Positions 34,008 through 44,433 of a stretch of DNA of 64,000 nt are shown here, piece after piece (position 1 is the stretch's first letter; every line of letters begins with the position of its first letter). The DNA comes from Zea mays (taxonomy: Eukaryota > Streptophyta > Magnoliopsida > Poales > Poaceae). The position numbers were made by a program, and so were the translations under genes. Location of the stretch: contig NC_050098.1 of the NCBI RefSeq assembly GCF_902167145.1, positions 12,916,501-12,980,500 on the forward strand. The letters are read 5' to 3'. The notes under the pieces were generated by a model, which had not been told where the DNA came from, did no database searches, and saw only the letters and a program-made list of their open reading frames with translations.

Positions 34008-35396
34008 TCATATCCTGACCAGGACGGCCCCGATCTGGACGCTCTTGACCTCTCCCTTGTGCATGGATTCGGTGACTAGCTCCGTGTACTTGTGGAATAG
34101 CGCGTCAATGATGGCGGCCCCGAAATGGTGGGTGAGCATGGACTCCTGGATGGCCCTGATCGCCATGGACACCTTCCTGCCGTCTGTCTCAGCGCCTGCG
34201 CCGCTGCTCAGGCTGCCTTCGAACGTCCGCACGTAGTCCAGGCTGAAGGAGCCCTCCTTGCTCACCTCCTCCTCGATCTCCCGTGCGCTCGGCGCGTAGA
34301 ACGGGGCGTCGTAGGCGTCCACCACATCCTGCTCGAGCAGTCCCTGCACCACCACACCATCGTACCTCTTGCCCTAAGCTTCCGTTTTGTTTACGCACGC
34401 ACGGATCGGATCTATCTGTTGCCACCAGCAGCCGGCAGCTACTGACCACCGAGAGCAAGCGGAACGGCATCATGCAGCTCACCTGGGATACCAGCGCGGC
34501 AAGTGACTCTGATAGAAGATCCCATAGTAGGGTCATCTTCACGTCGGTGTAGTCCTCGGTTTCCCGGCAGAGCATTGACAGAACCATGCGGCCGCCGGAG
34601 ACGACCTCAGCGCCGCGCGACCGGAGGAACAGGTTGAAGTCCTTCTGGAACTGCCGCAGGTAGGCCGCCGGCACGGCGGGAGAGCTCGTGCTTGATATGA
34701 ACATCTTGCCTTTATTAAGTGGCTTGTTGGTCTCGTCACGAAGGCCTGCAGGAACCTGAGACAGCCAGTGCAGGCTATTGAAGGAGCAAACCAAGTGCAC
34801 GCTCCGGCAAAGGAACAGCCTCCCGTAGAAGGACCCGGGGACGCCGGACAGGAACACGACGGCCCCAGCGTCGGCCTTGAGCCTGCCGGCGACCTCCGGC
34901 GCGCGGGCGAAGACGGTGTTGAAGTCGTTCGAGGCGAGGTCGTTCAGGAGCACCGAGAACTCGGGCGGCGGCGACGACGACGACGGCCCGCGGCCGCGGC
35001 AGGCCTCGCCGACGCCCCTGACGATGGCCTCCACCACGCCGAGCGCGTTGGTCCCCGAGGCGCACCCGAGATCGGCTACCGTGAAGCTCTCCGGCCTGAG
35101 TGCCTCGTACACCAGCGTTGCCGAGTCCATCACTAGGCTTCTCAACGTCTCCGTGCTTTTCTTCTGCAGGAGATCGTCGAGCGCGCGTTGTTAACGTGTC
35201 CTGCCTGATACCACTGACGATAGGATCGCCAAGAAGACGATGGTGATTATTCAAGTAATATGAAGGTTTCATTCTGTTTGACCTGATGCGAAGAGTTCTG
35301 CGCGTAGCTGCTCTCGCCGAGGCCTGACTTCATGTGGAGGACGGCCTCCACGTTCATGGAAGTGTGTTTGTCGGGGCATTGGAGGCCAGAAGCCAT
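34008..35396 (-). CDS. SABATH-family SAM-dependent carboxyl methyltransferase, 3 exons
   Basis: Model: exon 1 35396-35283 (38 codons, MASGLQCPDKHTSMN... to SSHQ), exon 2 35163-34483 (227 codons), exon 3 34343-34008 (111 codons plus stop). Introns of 119 and 139 bp are GT-AG and phase 0. The 376-residue product has normal SABATH length. Motifs: GLGESSYAQNS near residue 25, SAM-binding DLGCASGTNAL near 60-70, LNDLASNDFN, FLSGVPGSFYGRLF, SFNSLHWLSQVP, then ESMLTHHFG and DALFHKYTEL at the C-terminus. SABATH enzymes transfer a methyl group from S-adenosylmethionine to small acids (salicylate, benzoate, anthranilate, jasmonate) in the cytosol; the substrate cannot be told from sequence alone. No disabling change was seen, and two exon-3-only copies lie downstream. 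Confidence 0.88.
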
Positions 35397-35490
35397 TATT
35401 TCGCACCTCGGAATAATACTCCGTCAAGCGACGACGACCTTCGACGATAAAATCAATGGGATTAAGAACGTTTTGAAACTTTTAACTGCA

Positions 35491-36169
35491 CTTTATTAAA
35501 GTGCAATACTAAATTTTTAAAAGAGGTACGTTATTACATTATCAATTACAGAATCTTGTCGCCATGCTTTCAAAAATTTTGAGCGAACAGGATCGAAGAA
35601 GCCCTGTAGGCCGAAATATGAAGCTTCCCTGATCTCCCTTCTAGGCTATAGCAGCTTATTACATGGAAGATTTGAATTCACATAGAAAGCTAGCAGTTTA
35701 CGCTCGATCGTAGAATTGTGGCTTTATTAAAGTGCAACACTAATGGTGTATTTAGTTTGTGGAGTCATCCAATGCATCATGATGTATCATAATTTCATTC
35801 CATCAATTTTGGTGGAATCAACTCACTCCTCATGTATATACTAATTATTAGTTTACGAGGAATGAAGTGGTGATGGATCAACTCATTATATTCAACAAAC
35901 CAAATAAAAATGTGAGAAGTGAGAAGAAGATGGATCATTTCATTCCTCAAACCAAATATACCCTAAATTCTCTAAAAGGGGTACATTATTACATTATCAA
36001 TTACAGAATCTTGCCGCCGTGCTTTCAAATTTTTTGACCGAACAGGATGAAGCCCTGTACGTAGGCCGAAATATGCAGCTTCCCTGATCTCCCTTCTAGC
36101 AGCTTATTACATGGAAGATTTGAATTCGCATAGAAAGCTAGCAGTTTACGCTCGATCGTAGAATTGTGG
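35491..36169. repeat. Direct repeat (~230 bp) in the SABATH 5' flank, second copy split by a MITE
   Basis: First copy 35491-35721 and second copy 35722-36169 both run from CTTTATTAAAGTGCAA to AGAATTGTGG, with a few substitutions and small indels. The second contains the 220-bp MITE plus duplicated TAA. The repeat lies about 95-770 bp upstream of the SABATH start codon, so it falls in its promoter or 5' leader region. Confidence 0.88.
35744..35963. mobile_element. Tourist-like (PIF/Harbinger) MITE
   Basis: 220 bp with imperfect terminal inverted repeats, TGGTGTATTTAGTTTGTGG and (reverse complement of the right end) GGGTATATTTGGTTTGAGG, flanked by TAA on both sides (35741-35743, 35964-35966). 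TAA is the PIF/Harbinger target site. The neighbouring direct-repeat copy has a single TAA at the same place, which shows the empty site. No coding capacity. Confidence 0.88.
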
Positions 36170-36729
36170 ATTAATTGCCGCTGTTTACAGCATGCAAGCG
36201 GCGTAATAAGTTACAATATACAAGCTAAAAACGGATTTCTGATGTGGGGTGTTTCTTAAGGTTTAGATTGGTACTGGTAATAAAATATAATTACTGTAAT
36301 AACTTGCTACCTAGCAATGGGAAAGAAGATTCTCACTCTAGAACGGCAGCCAGCCGCTATTATGCTATTTTCGATGAATCGTGTAAAATATATGACGTGA
36401 GAGTATAGATGATATTTTTTGATATTATTTATATATTTTATAGATTAAAGTTTGAAATAGGAGATAAGATAGATGAGTTCTTGAAGGTAGCCTTAACGTA
36501 CTAACGATTAGTCAATGCTGAATCAGCCGGCCTCTGGCAGGTAATTAACGTACATTTTTTTTGCGAGTTGTGTTAGTTGCAAAACGTTGACCATTGGTGA
36601 AAAAGAATAATGCGACGTGCAACACTTCGATAACGATCGACCGCCTATACGTTTTTGCCATGTCACATATATACCAAAGAATAAAATGCAGTGCCAAAGA
36701 ATAAAATGCAGTGACGATCCTGAGCTTAG
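36170..36729. other. Intergenic, nothing recognised
   Basis: AT-rich sequence with short random frames only. Two small minus-strand frames near 36523-36754 have no recognisable content. Confidence 0.5.
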
Positions 36730-37070
36730 CACGACGTGTTATTTGGGTCTCCAAGTTTAGAAAACTAGAAAAGTGGGTTATGTAACTCCATCAATTCATG
36801 CAAAATCGTCTAAAACTGTGTTTGCTCAAACCGTATACCGACAATACCATATACCACGTTGTAGTCACCTGGGTCCCGAACAACGCATGTTGTATCATTT
36901 GGATCATGTGTCCTCAAACTTTTAGTAGTATGCTCCAATATGGTATGACATGTCGGTACCTGTTTTGAGCAAACTTGGTTTTGAACAGTTTGGTATGGGT
37001 CGACAAAGTTATATGATCCTTTTTTCTGGTTTTCTGAGTTCGAGGACTCAAATTAAATAACACCACGTGA
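36730..37070. mobile_element. Long-TIR foldback/MITE-like element
   Basis: The left arm from about 36731 (ACGACGTGTTATTTGGGTCT ... GTTTGCTCAAA) is the imperfect reverse complement of the right arm ending about 37070 (TTTGAGCAAAC ... AAATAACACCACGTGA). The arms are over 100 bp each with about 75-80% match by eye, and pair again in CCGACA/TGTCGG near the centre. A clear target site duplication was not found, so the superfamily stays open (Mutator-type long TIRs are possible). Confidence 0.6.
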
Positions 37071-37956
37071 CAAGTTTACGTACGACTATTGTAATTACTC
37101 TACAATAAAATAATACTAGTTTAACGCTTGTGCATTGCGACCATACACAATCATATTCCCTTGATATTTATATAAAAAACAATATCAAAGTGAACATACA
37201 GTGAACATATCATATATTAAACGATGAGAACAAATATTACAATTTATCTTAGCTAAAATGCTAAGAAGGTATGCGTTGAAAAGAAAGACCATCTTTTTTT
37301 TATAGCTCAATCGGCCGCTCGTTCTATTAAGTTAGCGAGACGGTACTATATGGGAGTGTGTTGTGATGCGTGTGGCTTTCCGTGTCATGTTAGGATTAAA
37401 TGGTTTCTTACCGTCTATCTATGGTATAATAATAGAAAATGTATCAGGTGCAAACTAACACATTGTCACAAATCGTGCAAACCAACACAGAGACAAAGAC
37501 GGGATGGATATTTTAAGAATATCCAGAATTGAAATGGACACTCGAGACTCGGTCGATAATCTTGTCAACTACAGAACTATACATTATGTTGAGTTTTCAT
37601 AATTTTGATATGAAAATTGTCTTCATTGAACTTCACACACGAAACAACTAGCCTCTTAATTAAGACAAACGCATCTTTGAAACGATTTATAGAGATCAGC
37701 GGCCCCTGCCTATCTATTTGGGTTCCTAGATGGCTTAAAGCCCTGTGTCTTTAAATAAAATAAAATATAGCGTGTTCTAAAATCGTTTCACGTCAACTCA
37801 AATTCAGTAACGACAGATAGCATTTACGGTTTTTTGAAACAAAAGACGATCGAGGAGAGCACTGATATGTGCGTACCTTGAGACCCAGTGTTCCCCAAGC
37901 TGCCTTGAATTGAAGCCTGCAGTGCTCCTAGGCGCTGTCGACTATATATCTAGATG

Positions 37957-37964
37957 TATTTATA
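37957..37964 (-). promoter_or_regulatory. Candidate distal TATA box, possibly for the SABATH gene
   Basis: TATAAATA on the minus strand inside CCGGCCTATAAATACATC. About 70-90 bases further on, the minus strand reads CTCAAG followed by GTACGCACA, a possible splice donor. A non-coding first exon joined by an intron of about 2.4 kb to sequence just before 35396 would fit. This is inference without a proven acceptor. Confidence 0.3.
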
Positions 37965-38310
37965 GGCCGGCAAACGGAATCGATCGCTACTACACATGGT
38001 GTACTGGTACTCTCCCACTTGAATATTAATCTGGTAAATCAACTTGTCCGTCACATGTACATTAACAAATGCTGCATTTCAGATCAAGCCAAAAAAAGAG
38101 ATCGTCATACGTGTCGTCAAAACAGTGTAGTTCTTTCATTTTTAATACGAATATATTAGAGGGCGTCTATTATTATTGCTCATCCTTTCAAGATTATACG
38201 GAAACCGATATATAGTGCTAAAACCATATTGTACGTATAATGACTTAAAATATACAGGCTTTGACTTTCTAAATGAATAATGAGGTAGTACACCGGCTTT
38301 TATTGTTTTT

Positions 38311-38323
38311 AACGGAGGGAGTA
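38311..38323. repeat. Stowaway-like MITE end
   Basis: AACGGAGGGAGTA matches the right terminus of plant Stowaway MITEs (CTCCCTCCGTT inverted, next to TA). The opposite end is not clear; TACTCTCCCACTTG near 38009 is only a weak match, so this may be a truncated copy. Confidence 0.4.
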
Positions 38324-38638
38324 ATCTATACACCTGCTAAACAGAGTGATCTGTCCTTTTGTCTCGATGAGGCCGGGAATCTCTTGTGTATTGATTCCAA
38401 GTAGTTGTACTTGTCACCTACTGCTACAAAAAAAAATATATCTACTCATGGCATCAATCATGTTTGAAAAATTACTAGGAAATTACATCGAGCTGATATA
38501 CAAAGTTTTGGAAGTCACTTTCAGGCTTTCCTCAACAAAATGCACATATGGCCAAAGAAAACACAAGTACTAATGTGACTTTAAAGCACAGTGATCGTCG
38601 GACCAGATCACTGTAGGATCTTGTACTGATGTGCATGA

Positions 38639-39321
38639 TGTTGGAGGTCTTACGTCTTTTGAAGGTCCTCAAAAACACAGTCAACCACTATTTTCTGATA
38701 CATCTCTAAATATTGCAGGTGCTTCGACAATAGCCACCTTCGGAACAAATCAAGAAAAAGATAAAGACATTTATTAGCTTCGTCATAACAATACGCGAAG
38801 ACAAAGATAGAAGTCAAACGAAGCCGAAAGAAGGTGTTTACGAGTTTCTGATGTCAAGATGATAGAGATAGAAGACAATAATACTCTTGTGCCATTTGTA
38901 AACCATTTTTACAAGCTTTGTAGACATACTTGTAGTTTCATACGAAGCTGTACCTCTCCCTTATAAAAAGATGAACAATGTCATGCATAACCTCACCTTT
39001 GGGGGGGGGGAGAAGACTCTCATTTGTTCAGCTTCCGAAGTTATCTTCGAGCTCTCATTCGGGTAAAGGCGAAGGTATGCTTGTAATTATTTATCATATT
39101 GCCAGGAATGAAATTTGAGATGAATATGCAGATAAGTTATAAGACTTGTTCTTTATTATCTCACTTTCCATTCTTGTCAGAGATATATGATTCTTTTTTG
39201 TCACCTTCTTCTTTCATATGACCTTCAGAAAGAGGTTAAATGAAGGAAGAAGCGAACAACGTACTAATTTACGTTGTCTTGTTTTTGATATCCCGAATGA
39301 TTCAAAAACAAGAGACCAACA
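38639..39321 (+). mobile_element. Solo LTR with perfect 5-bp target site duplication
   Basis: 683 bp starting TGTTGGAGGTC and ending GAGACCAACA, so it has the TG...CA and TGTTGG/CCAACA ends of an LTR. CATGA flanks it on both sides (38634-38638, 39322-39326). TATAAAAA lies at 38962-38969. No internal domain is present, so the element was reduced by recombination between its LTRs. Family not recognised. Confidence 0.85.
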
Positions 39322-39539
39322 CATGATTATAGGTAGTTTTGGTGATTCAGATTGAAAACTCAATGCCTAGCACTAACATTTATGTTACGATGTGTTAGTT
39401 TTTTATATAAAAAATATTAATTCACAATAAATAATCATAAACATTTTTCTTAGATTGACCTTTGTTGCCCTAACTTCTACGAAGCAGACAATAGGTAAAA
39501 CTTAGGAAGTTGCACTACTATGACAATCTCTATCAGGGG

Positions 39540-39765
39540 CATGTACAACCCTAAGCCTTTGTATCAGTTTTCCAGGTATAAGAAACAACTAAAAGACTGC
39601 ATAATACAACCCTGAGCCCCCTAGATCATCAATGTAGTTAATAGACAATATGTATAGAGAGTCGTGTAGAGACAGTTTCTTCACAAAGAGCCTGTCTCTT
39701 GTACCTTTTCAGGTAACTGCCTAAAGACCCTCCAAGAGACCCCATATTAAATGAGGTTGTACATG
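39540..39765. mobile_element. Small MITE-like element with 11-bp inverted ends
   Basis: Left end CATGTACAACC (39540-39550) and right end GGTTGTACATG (39755-39765) are perfect inverted repeats. An internal hairpin (AGAGACAG ... CTGTCTCT, about 39669-39700) adds to the structure. No coding sequence. The target site duplication is unclear, so classification is uncertain. Confidence 0.5.
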
Positions 39766-40661
39766 TTAATAATCTGGTAAAGCGCAGCTTACAGTGACCT
39801 CTCTCAAATGTTGTCTTGGGCATGCTAATAGTCGTATGCAAGGCGGGGGTCAGGTTTTGGCTGGTCCTCACTGCAGGTGGGCATAATTGACCTCTTGTAA
39901 TATGTAGTTATGGACTTCACACCTTCGCATGCACATCTCTAATTCAACTCGACAATGGAACACCACGTTTTCCACTGCCAACATGTCGATGTCATTGAGG
40001 AGTCGATCATGGATGTAGCTAGTCCTGAGGTATGCATCGGCATGGTTATTGCTTGTCATGGGGGTGTGCCTCGTGGTATACTTTCCATTGGCACCATGAT
40101 CACATCGGAACCATGGAAGTTCACTTCTCATGTATTGACCATGTATCACTCCTGAAGAGGGGTGAGATCGTCTTCAATATTTCCTTCTCTCAAGACGTAG
40201 ATGACCATGTAGTCTACATACTCATCTAGGTCGATGGAATTAGTCACTCTCTCATTCAGATTGAATGTTATAGGATCTGTGTTGTATGCTGTGAGCTCGA
40301 CATTTGTTGGTGTCTTGTCACCCGCGTCTCCATTGTTAAAACTATAGATGCTTGCCATTAGGACAATTTAATATGGATCATTGTTGCATGGTCCCTCTAG
40401 GAACTCCTTGGCTGTGAGAGAGTTGAGATCTGGGGTGGTCATCATAGATTAAAGGAGCCAATTGAGGTAAGTGGTTGCAGCATCTTTGACTCTGATTGGA
40501 AAATCGACGATAATGCAATAGGGTAGTGGTGTTGGATCCATATCTTCAATCCAACATGGATCCACTATTAGTGGTGGCGGATCCATATCTTGAACCCATG
40601 GATCCACTAGAAGCACGAGGAACTTGTTGAGAATGAACACTTGGTTAAACTTGGTGAAGGC
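39766..40661 (-). other. Unrecognised remnant, possible broken minus-strand coding sequence
   Basis: On the minus strand, 40724-40449, 40358-40146 and 40149-39868 give short adjoining open frames in low-GC, ordinary-looking coding style (for example TPDLNSLTAKEFLEG near 40410 and DLDEYVDYMVIYVLREGN near 40190). I do not recognise the family. It could be a decayed transposon protein or pseudogene. The right side is cut by the LTR starting at 40662. Confidence 0.3.
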
Positions 40662-41873
40662 TGAAAGGGAAATAGGGTAAAACCTTTTCCTAAATGATTT
40701 TGGTGGTTGAAATGCCCAACACAAACAATTGGACTAACTAGTTTGCTCTAGATTGTATATTCTACAGGTGCTAAAGGTTCAACACAAACCAATAAAAAGA
40801 TACAAGTTAGGGTTCAAAAGAAAGGAGCAAAAGAAACCGAAGAGAACCCTGGTCTGGCGCACCGGACTGTCCGGTGTGCCACCGGACAGTGTCCGGTGCA
40901 CCAGGGATCGTACAGGCTGAACTCTTCACCTTCGGGTTTCTGAGGCCGCTCTCCGCTATAATTCACCGGACTGTCCGGTGTGGCACCGGACTGTCCGGTG
41001 GGCCAAGCGGAGCAACGATCGCCAGCGCAACGGTCGGCTCCAACGGTCGGCTGACAACGTGAACAGTGCGCGCAGAGTCAGAGCAGCGCCAGAAGGCGCA
41101 CCGGACAGTGAACAGTGACTGTCTGGTGCGGCACCGGACTGTCCGGTGGCCCAAGCTGTCAGAGCTCCAACGGTCGAAACCATCAGAACCCTAACGATTG
41201 GGTGACGTGGCTGGCGCACCGGAAAGTGTCCGGTGGCGCACCGGACTGTCTGGTGCGCCCATCGACAGCAGCCCTCCCCAACGGCTGTTTTGGTGGTTGG
41301 GGCTATAAATACCCCCCAACCACCACTATTCAAGGCATCCAAGTTTCCAGCATATTGCATTCAATACAAGAGCTCTAGACTTCACTCCAAGACACAAATA
41401 AAAGATCAAATCCTCTCCAAAGTCCAAAACCACTCCAAACACTTAGTGACTTGTGAGAGCGAGATTTTCATGTTCATTTGAGTTCTTGTCGCTTGGATCA
41501 CTTTCTTCTTCCTCCATTCTTGTTCTCAAGCAACTTGTAATCAAAGCAAGAGACACCAAGTTGTGGCGGTCCTTGTAGGGGTCTAAGTGACCCGGTTGAT
41601 TAAGGAGAAAGCTCACTCGGTCTAGGTGACCGTTTGAGAGAGGGAAAGGGTTGAAAGAGACCCGGTCTTTGTGACCACCTCAACGGGGACTAGGTTTGCA
41701 AGAACCGAACCTCGATAAAACAAATCACCGTGTCACTCGCTTTATTTCTTGGTTGATTTGTTTTCACCCTCTTTTTTGGACTTGGTTTTATTCTAACGCT
41801 AATCTCGGCTTGTAGTTGTCCTTTAAAGTTGTAAATTTCAGATTTGCCTATTCACCCCTCTAGGCGACTTTCA
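40662..41873 (+). repeat. Sirevirus 2 5' LTR
   Basis: 1,212 bp from TGAAAGGGAA to CTTTCA. TATAAATA at 41304-41311. CACCGGACTGTCCGGTG palindromes and half-sites are clustered at about 40857-41250. It is the same family as 7693-8871 and shows what the start of that LTR should look like. Confidence 0.9.
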
Positions 41874-41875
41874 AT

Positions 41876-41887
41876 TGGTATCAGAGC
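41876..41887 (+). other. Primer binding site, initiator tRNA-Met type
   Basis: TGGTATCAGAGC, two bases after the LTR end, complementary to the 3' end of plant initiator tRNA-Met. It primes minus-strand cDNA synthesis. Confidence 0.9.
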
Positions 41888-41920
41888 CGATACTTCATTA
41901 GAGTCTAACAACTCGAAGTG

Positions 41921-43518
41921 ATGTCGGGAGGATCCGCCAAGAGGGAGATGGAAACAACCACAAGCCACAGGAAGGCTCCATCAAAGGAGTCTGGCGCCAA
42001 AGGAAGGGGGGAATCACCTCCCCGCGTCAAGTCGCATCGGAGTGGCGACAAAAAGAAGAAAATGAAGAAGGTGGTCTACTACGAGACCGACTCTTCGTCG
42101 CCATCCACCTTCGGCTCCGACGCGCCGCCCGTCACTTCTAAGTGCCATGAGCGCAAGAAGTTTAGTAAGATCCCCCTACGCTATCCTCGCATTTCTAAAC
42201 ACACTCCTTTACTTTCCGTCCCACTAGGCAAACCACCGGTTTTTACGGTAAAGATTATTGTATGCGAAGTGATAAAATGAGGCATTATCTAACCTCACTC
42301 CATGCTAGCATTTGGGACATTGTTGAGTTTGGAGCGCAGGTACCATCCGTGGGGGCTGAAGGATATGATTCGGATGAGGTCGCCCAAATCCGGCACTTTG
42401 AATCCCAAGCAACTACTATACTCCTCGCCTCCTTGTGTCAAGAGGAGTATAATAAGGTGCAAGGGCTTAAGAGTGCCAAAGAGATTTGGGACGTATTAAA
42501 GACCACACATGAAGGGGATGAGGTGACCAAGATCACCAAGCGGGAGACGATCGAGGGGGAGCTTGGTCGATTCATCCTCAACCAAGGAGAGGAGCCACAA
42601 GTTATGTACAACCGGCTCAAGACCTTGGTGAATCAAGTGCGCAACCTCGGAAGCACCAAATGGGATGACCATGAAATGGTCAAGGTTATTCTAAGATCAC
42701 TTGTTTTTCGTAATCCTACACAAGTTCAATTAATTCGTGGTGATCATAGATATAAGCTAATGTCTCCTGAGGAGGTTATAGGAAAGTTTGTGAGCTTTGA
42801 GTTGATGATCAAAGGCTCCAAACAAATTGTTGAGCAAGGCGGCACCTCCACTCCTGAGGTGCAACCCGTCGCATTCAAAGCGACGGAGTAGAATAAAGAA
42901 GAGTCTACATCAAGTAGGCTCCCCATCGACGCCTCCAAGCTCAACAACGAGGAAATGACGCTCATCATCAAGAGCTTCCGCCAAATCCTCAAGCAAAGGA
43001 GGGGGAAGGATTATAAACCCCGCTCCAAGAAAGTTTGCTACAAATGTGGTAAGCCCGGTCATTTTATTGCTAAATGTCCATTATCTAGTGATAGTGACAG
43101 GGGTGACGACAAGAAGGGAAAGAGGAAGGAAAAGAAGAGATATTACAAGAAGGGCGGCGATGCCCACATGTGTCGGGAATGGGATTCTGACGAAAGCACC
43201 ACCGACTCCTCCTCCGACGAGGACGCCGCCTACATCGTCATCACCAAAGGCCTCCTCTTCCCCCAACGTCGGCCACAAGTTTCTCATGGCAAAGGACGAC
43301 AAAAAGAATAAGGTAAAATCTAGAGCCTCCACTAAATATACAACATCTAGTGATGAGGGTAGCTCTAGTGATGATGAAGATGATTTACTTGCTCTATTTG
43401 CCAACCTAAACATGCAACAAAAAGAAAAACTAAATGAATTGATTAGTGTTATTCATGAGAAGGATGAACTTTTGGATATCCAAGAGGAATTCCTTATTAA
43501 GGAAAACAAGAAGCATGT
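41921..43518 (+). pseudogene. Sirevirus gag, copy 2, interrupted
   Basis: Begins MSGGSAKREME and carries the basic N-terminus, the UBN2-like capsid region (42262-42891), an intact zinc knuckle C-X2-C-X4-H-X4-C at 43036-43077 and the start of the coiled coil. Lesions: a missing base near 42244, TAG at 42889-42891, and a frameshift near 43265. The gypsy insertion at 43519 removes the rest. Confidence 0.88.
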
Positions 43519-44433
43519 TGTCGGCGTTTCGAGACCGGGGGGGTCCCTAAGCCGACGAGTGAGTGTGCCGCGTGCCCCAGCCCAGATGGGTCGAGCGCGT
43601 GGGCGAGCGCGAAGGGGGGAAAGCGAGGTGGCCGGAGACGGACGTGAGAGAAGTGGAAATACCGCGGCCTTCGTGTTCGTCCCGCGCCCAGGTCGGGTGC
43701 GCTTGCAGTAGGGGGTTACAAGCGTCCACGTGGGTGAGGGAAGCGAGCGGCCCCAAGAGAGCGCCTGTCCCCGTCCTCGCTCCCGCGCGGCCAACCTTCT
43801 CTAAGAAGGCCCTGGTCCTTCCTTTTATAGGCGTAAGGAGAGGATCCAGGTGTACAATGGGGGTGTAGCAGAGTGCTACGTGTCTAGCGGGGGGAGAGCT
43901 AGTGCCCTAAGTACATGCCAATGTGGCAGCCGGAGAGATCTTGGCACCCTGCTGGCGTGATGTCGTGGCTGTCGGAGGAGCGATGGAGCCTGGCGGAGGG
44001 ACAACTGTTGGAACGGTTGTGTCCTTGCTGACGTCGCCCTGCTTCCGTAAGAGAGCTGAGAGCCACCGTCGTCACGGGGCTAGCGGGGCGCCATCATTGC
44101 CTATCTGGCGGAGCTAGCCAGATGGGACACCGGTCTTGTTCTCTGCGGCCCAAGTCGGCTCGGGGTAGGGTGATGATGGCGCTTCCTGTCGACGTGGCTG
44201 GCCTGTGCCCTAGGTTGGGCGACGTGGAGGCTCCTCCGAAGCCGGGGTCGAGTCTGTCTTCCATGGCCGAGGCCGAGTCCGAGCCCCTAGGTCGGGTGAG
44301 GCGGAGGTCGTCAGCAGAGGCCGAGTCCGAGCCCCTGGGTCGGGCGAGGCGGAGGTCGTCAGCAGAGGCCGAGTCCGAGCCCCTGGGTCGGGCGAGGCGG
44401 AGGTCGTCCGCAGAGGCCGAGTCCGAGCCCCTG

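Larger units (their letters stand above)
37071..38638. other. Intergenic, AT-rich, no coding gene recognised
   Basis: Short frames only. Two items stand out and are listed separately: a TATA-like element at 37957-37964 on the minus strand and a Stowaway-like end at about 38311-38323. Confidence 0.5.
40662..43518 (+). mobile_element. Sirevirus 2 (Ji/Opie-like), 5' LTR and gag, interrupted at 43518
   Basis: 5' LTR, tRNA-Met primer site and gag N-terminal two thirds, in the same family as the element at 1037-8871. The sequence stops in gag at ...AAGAAGCATGT where a minus-strand gypsy LTR begins; in Sirevirus 1 the same place continues AAGCATGTTAAGG. The rest should lie beyond the right end of the window, after the nested insertions. 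Confidence 0.88.

Noticed and set aside
34189..34482. Continuous minus-strand frame joining exon 2 into intron 2 and shadowing exon 3
   Set aside because: It passes through a CAG/GTGAGC donor and reads exon 3 in the wrong frame; the spliced model restores the conserved SABATH C-terminus.
38009..38310. Full Stowaway MITE
   Set aside because: Only the right end matches; the left end is too weak to define an element.
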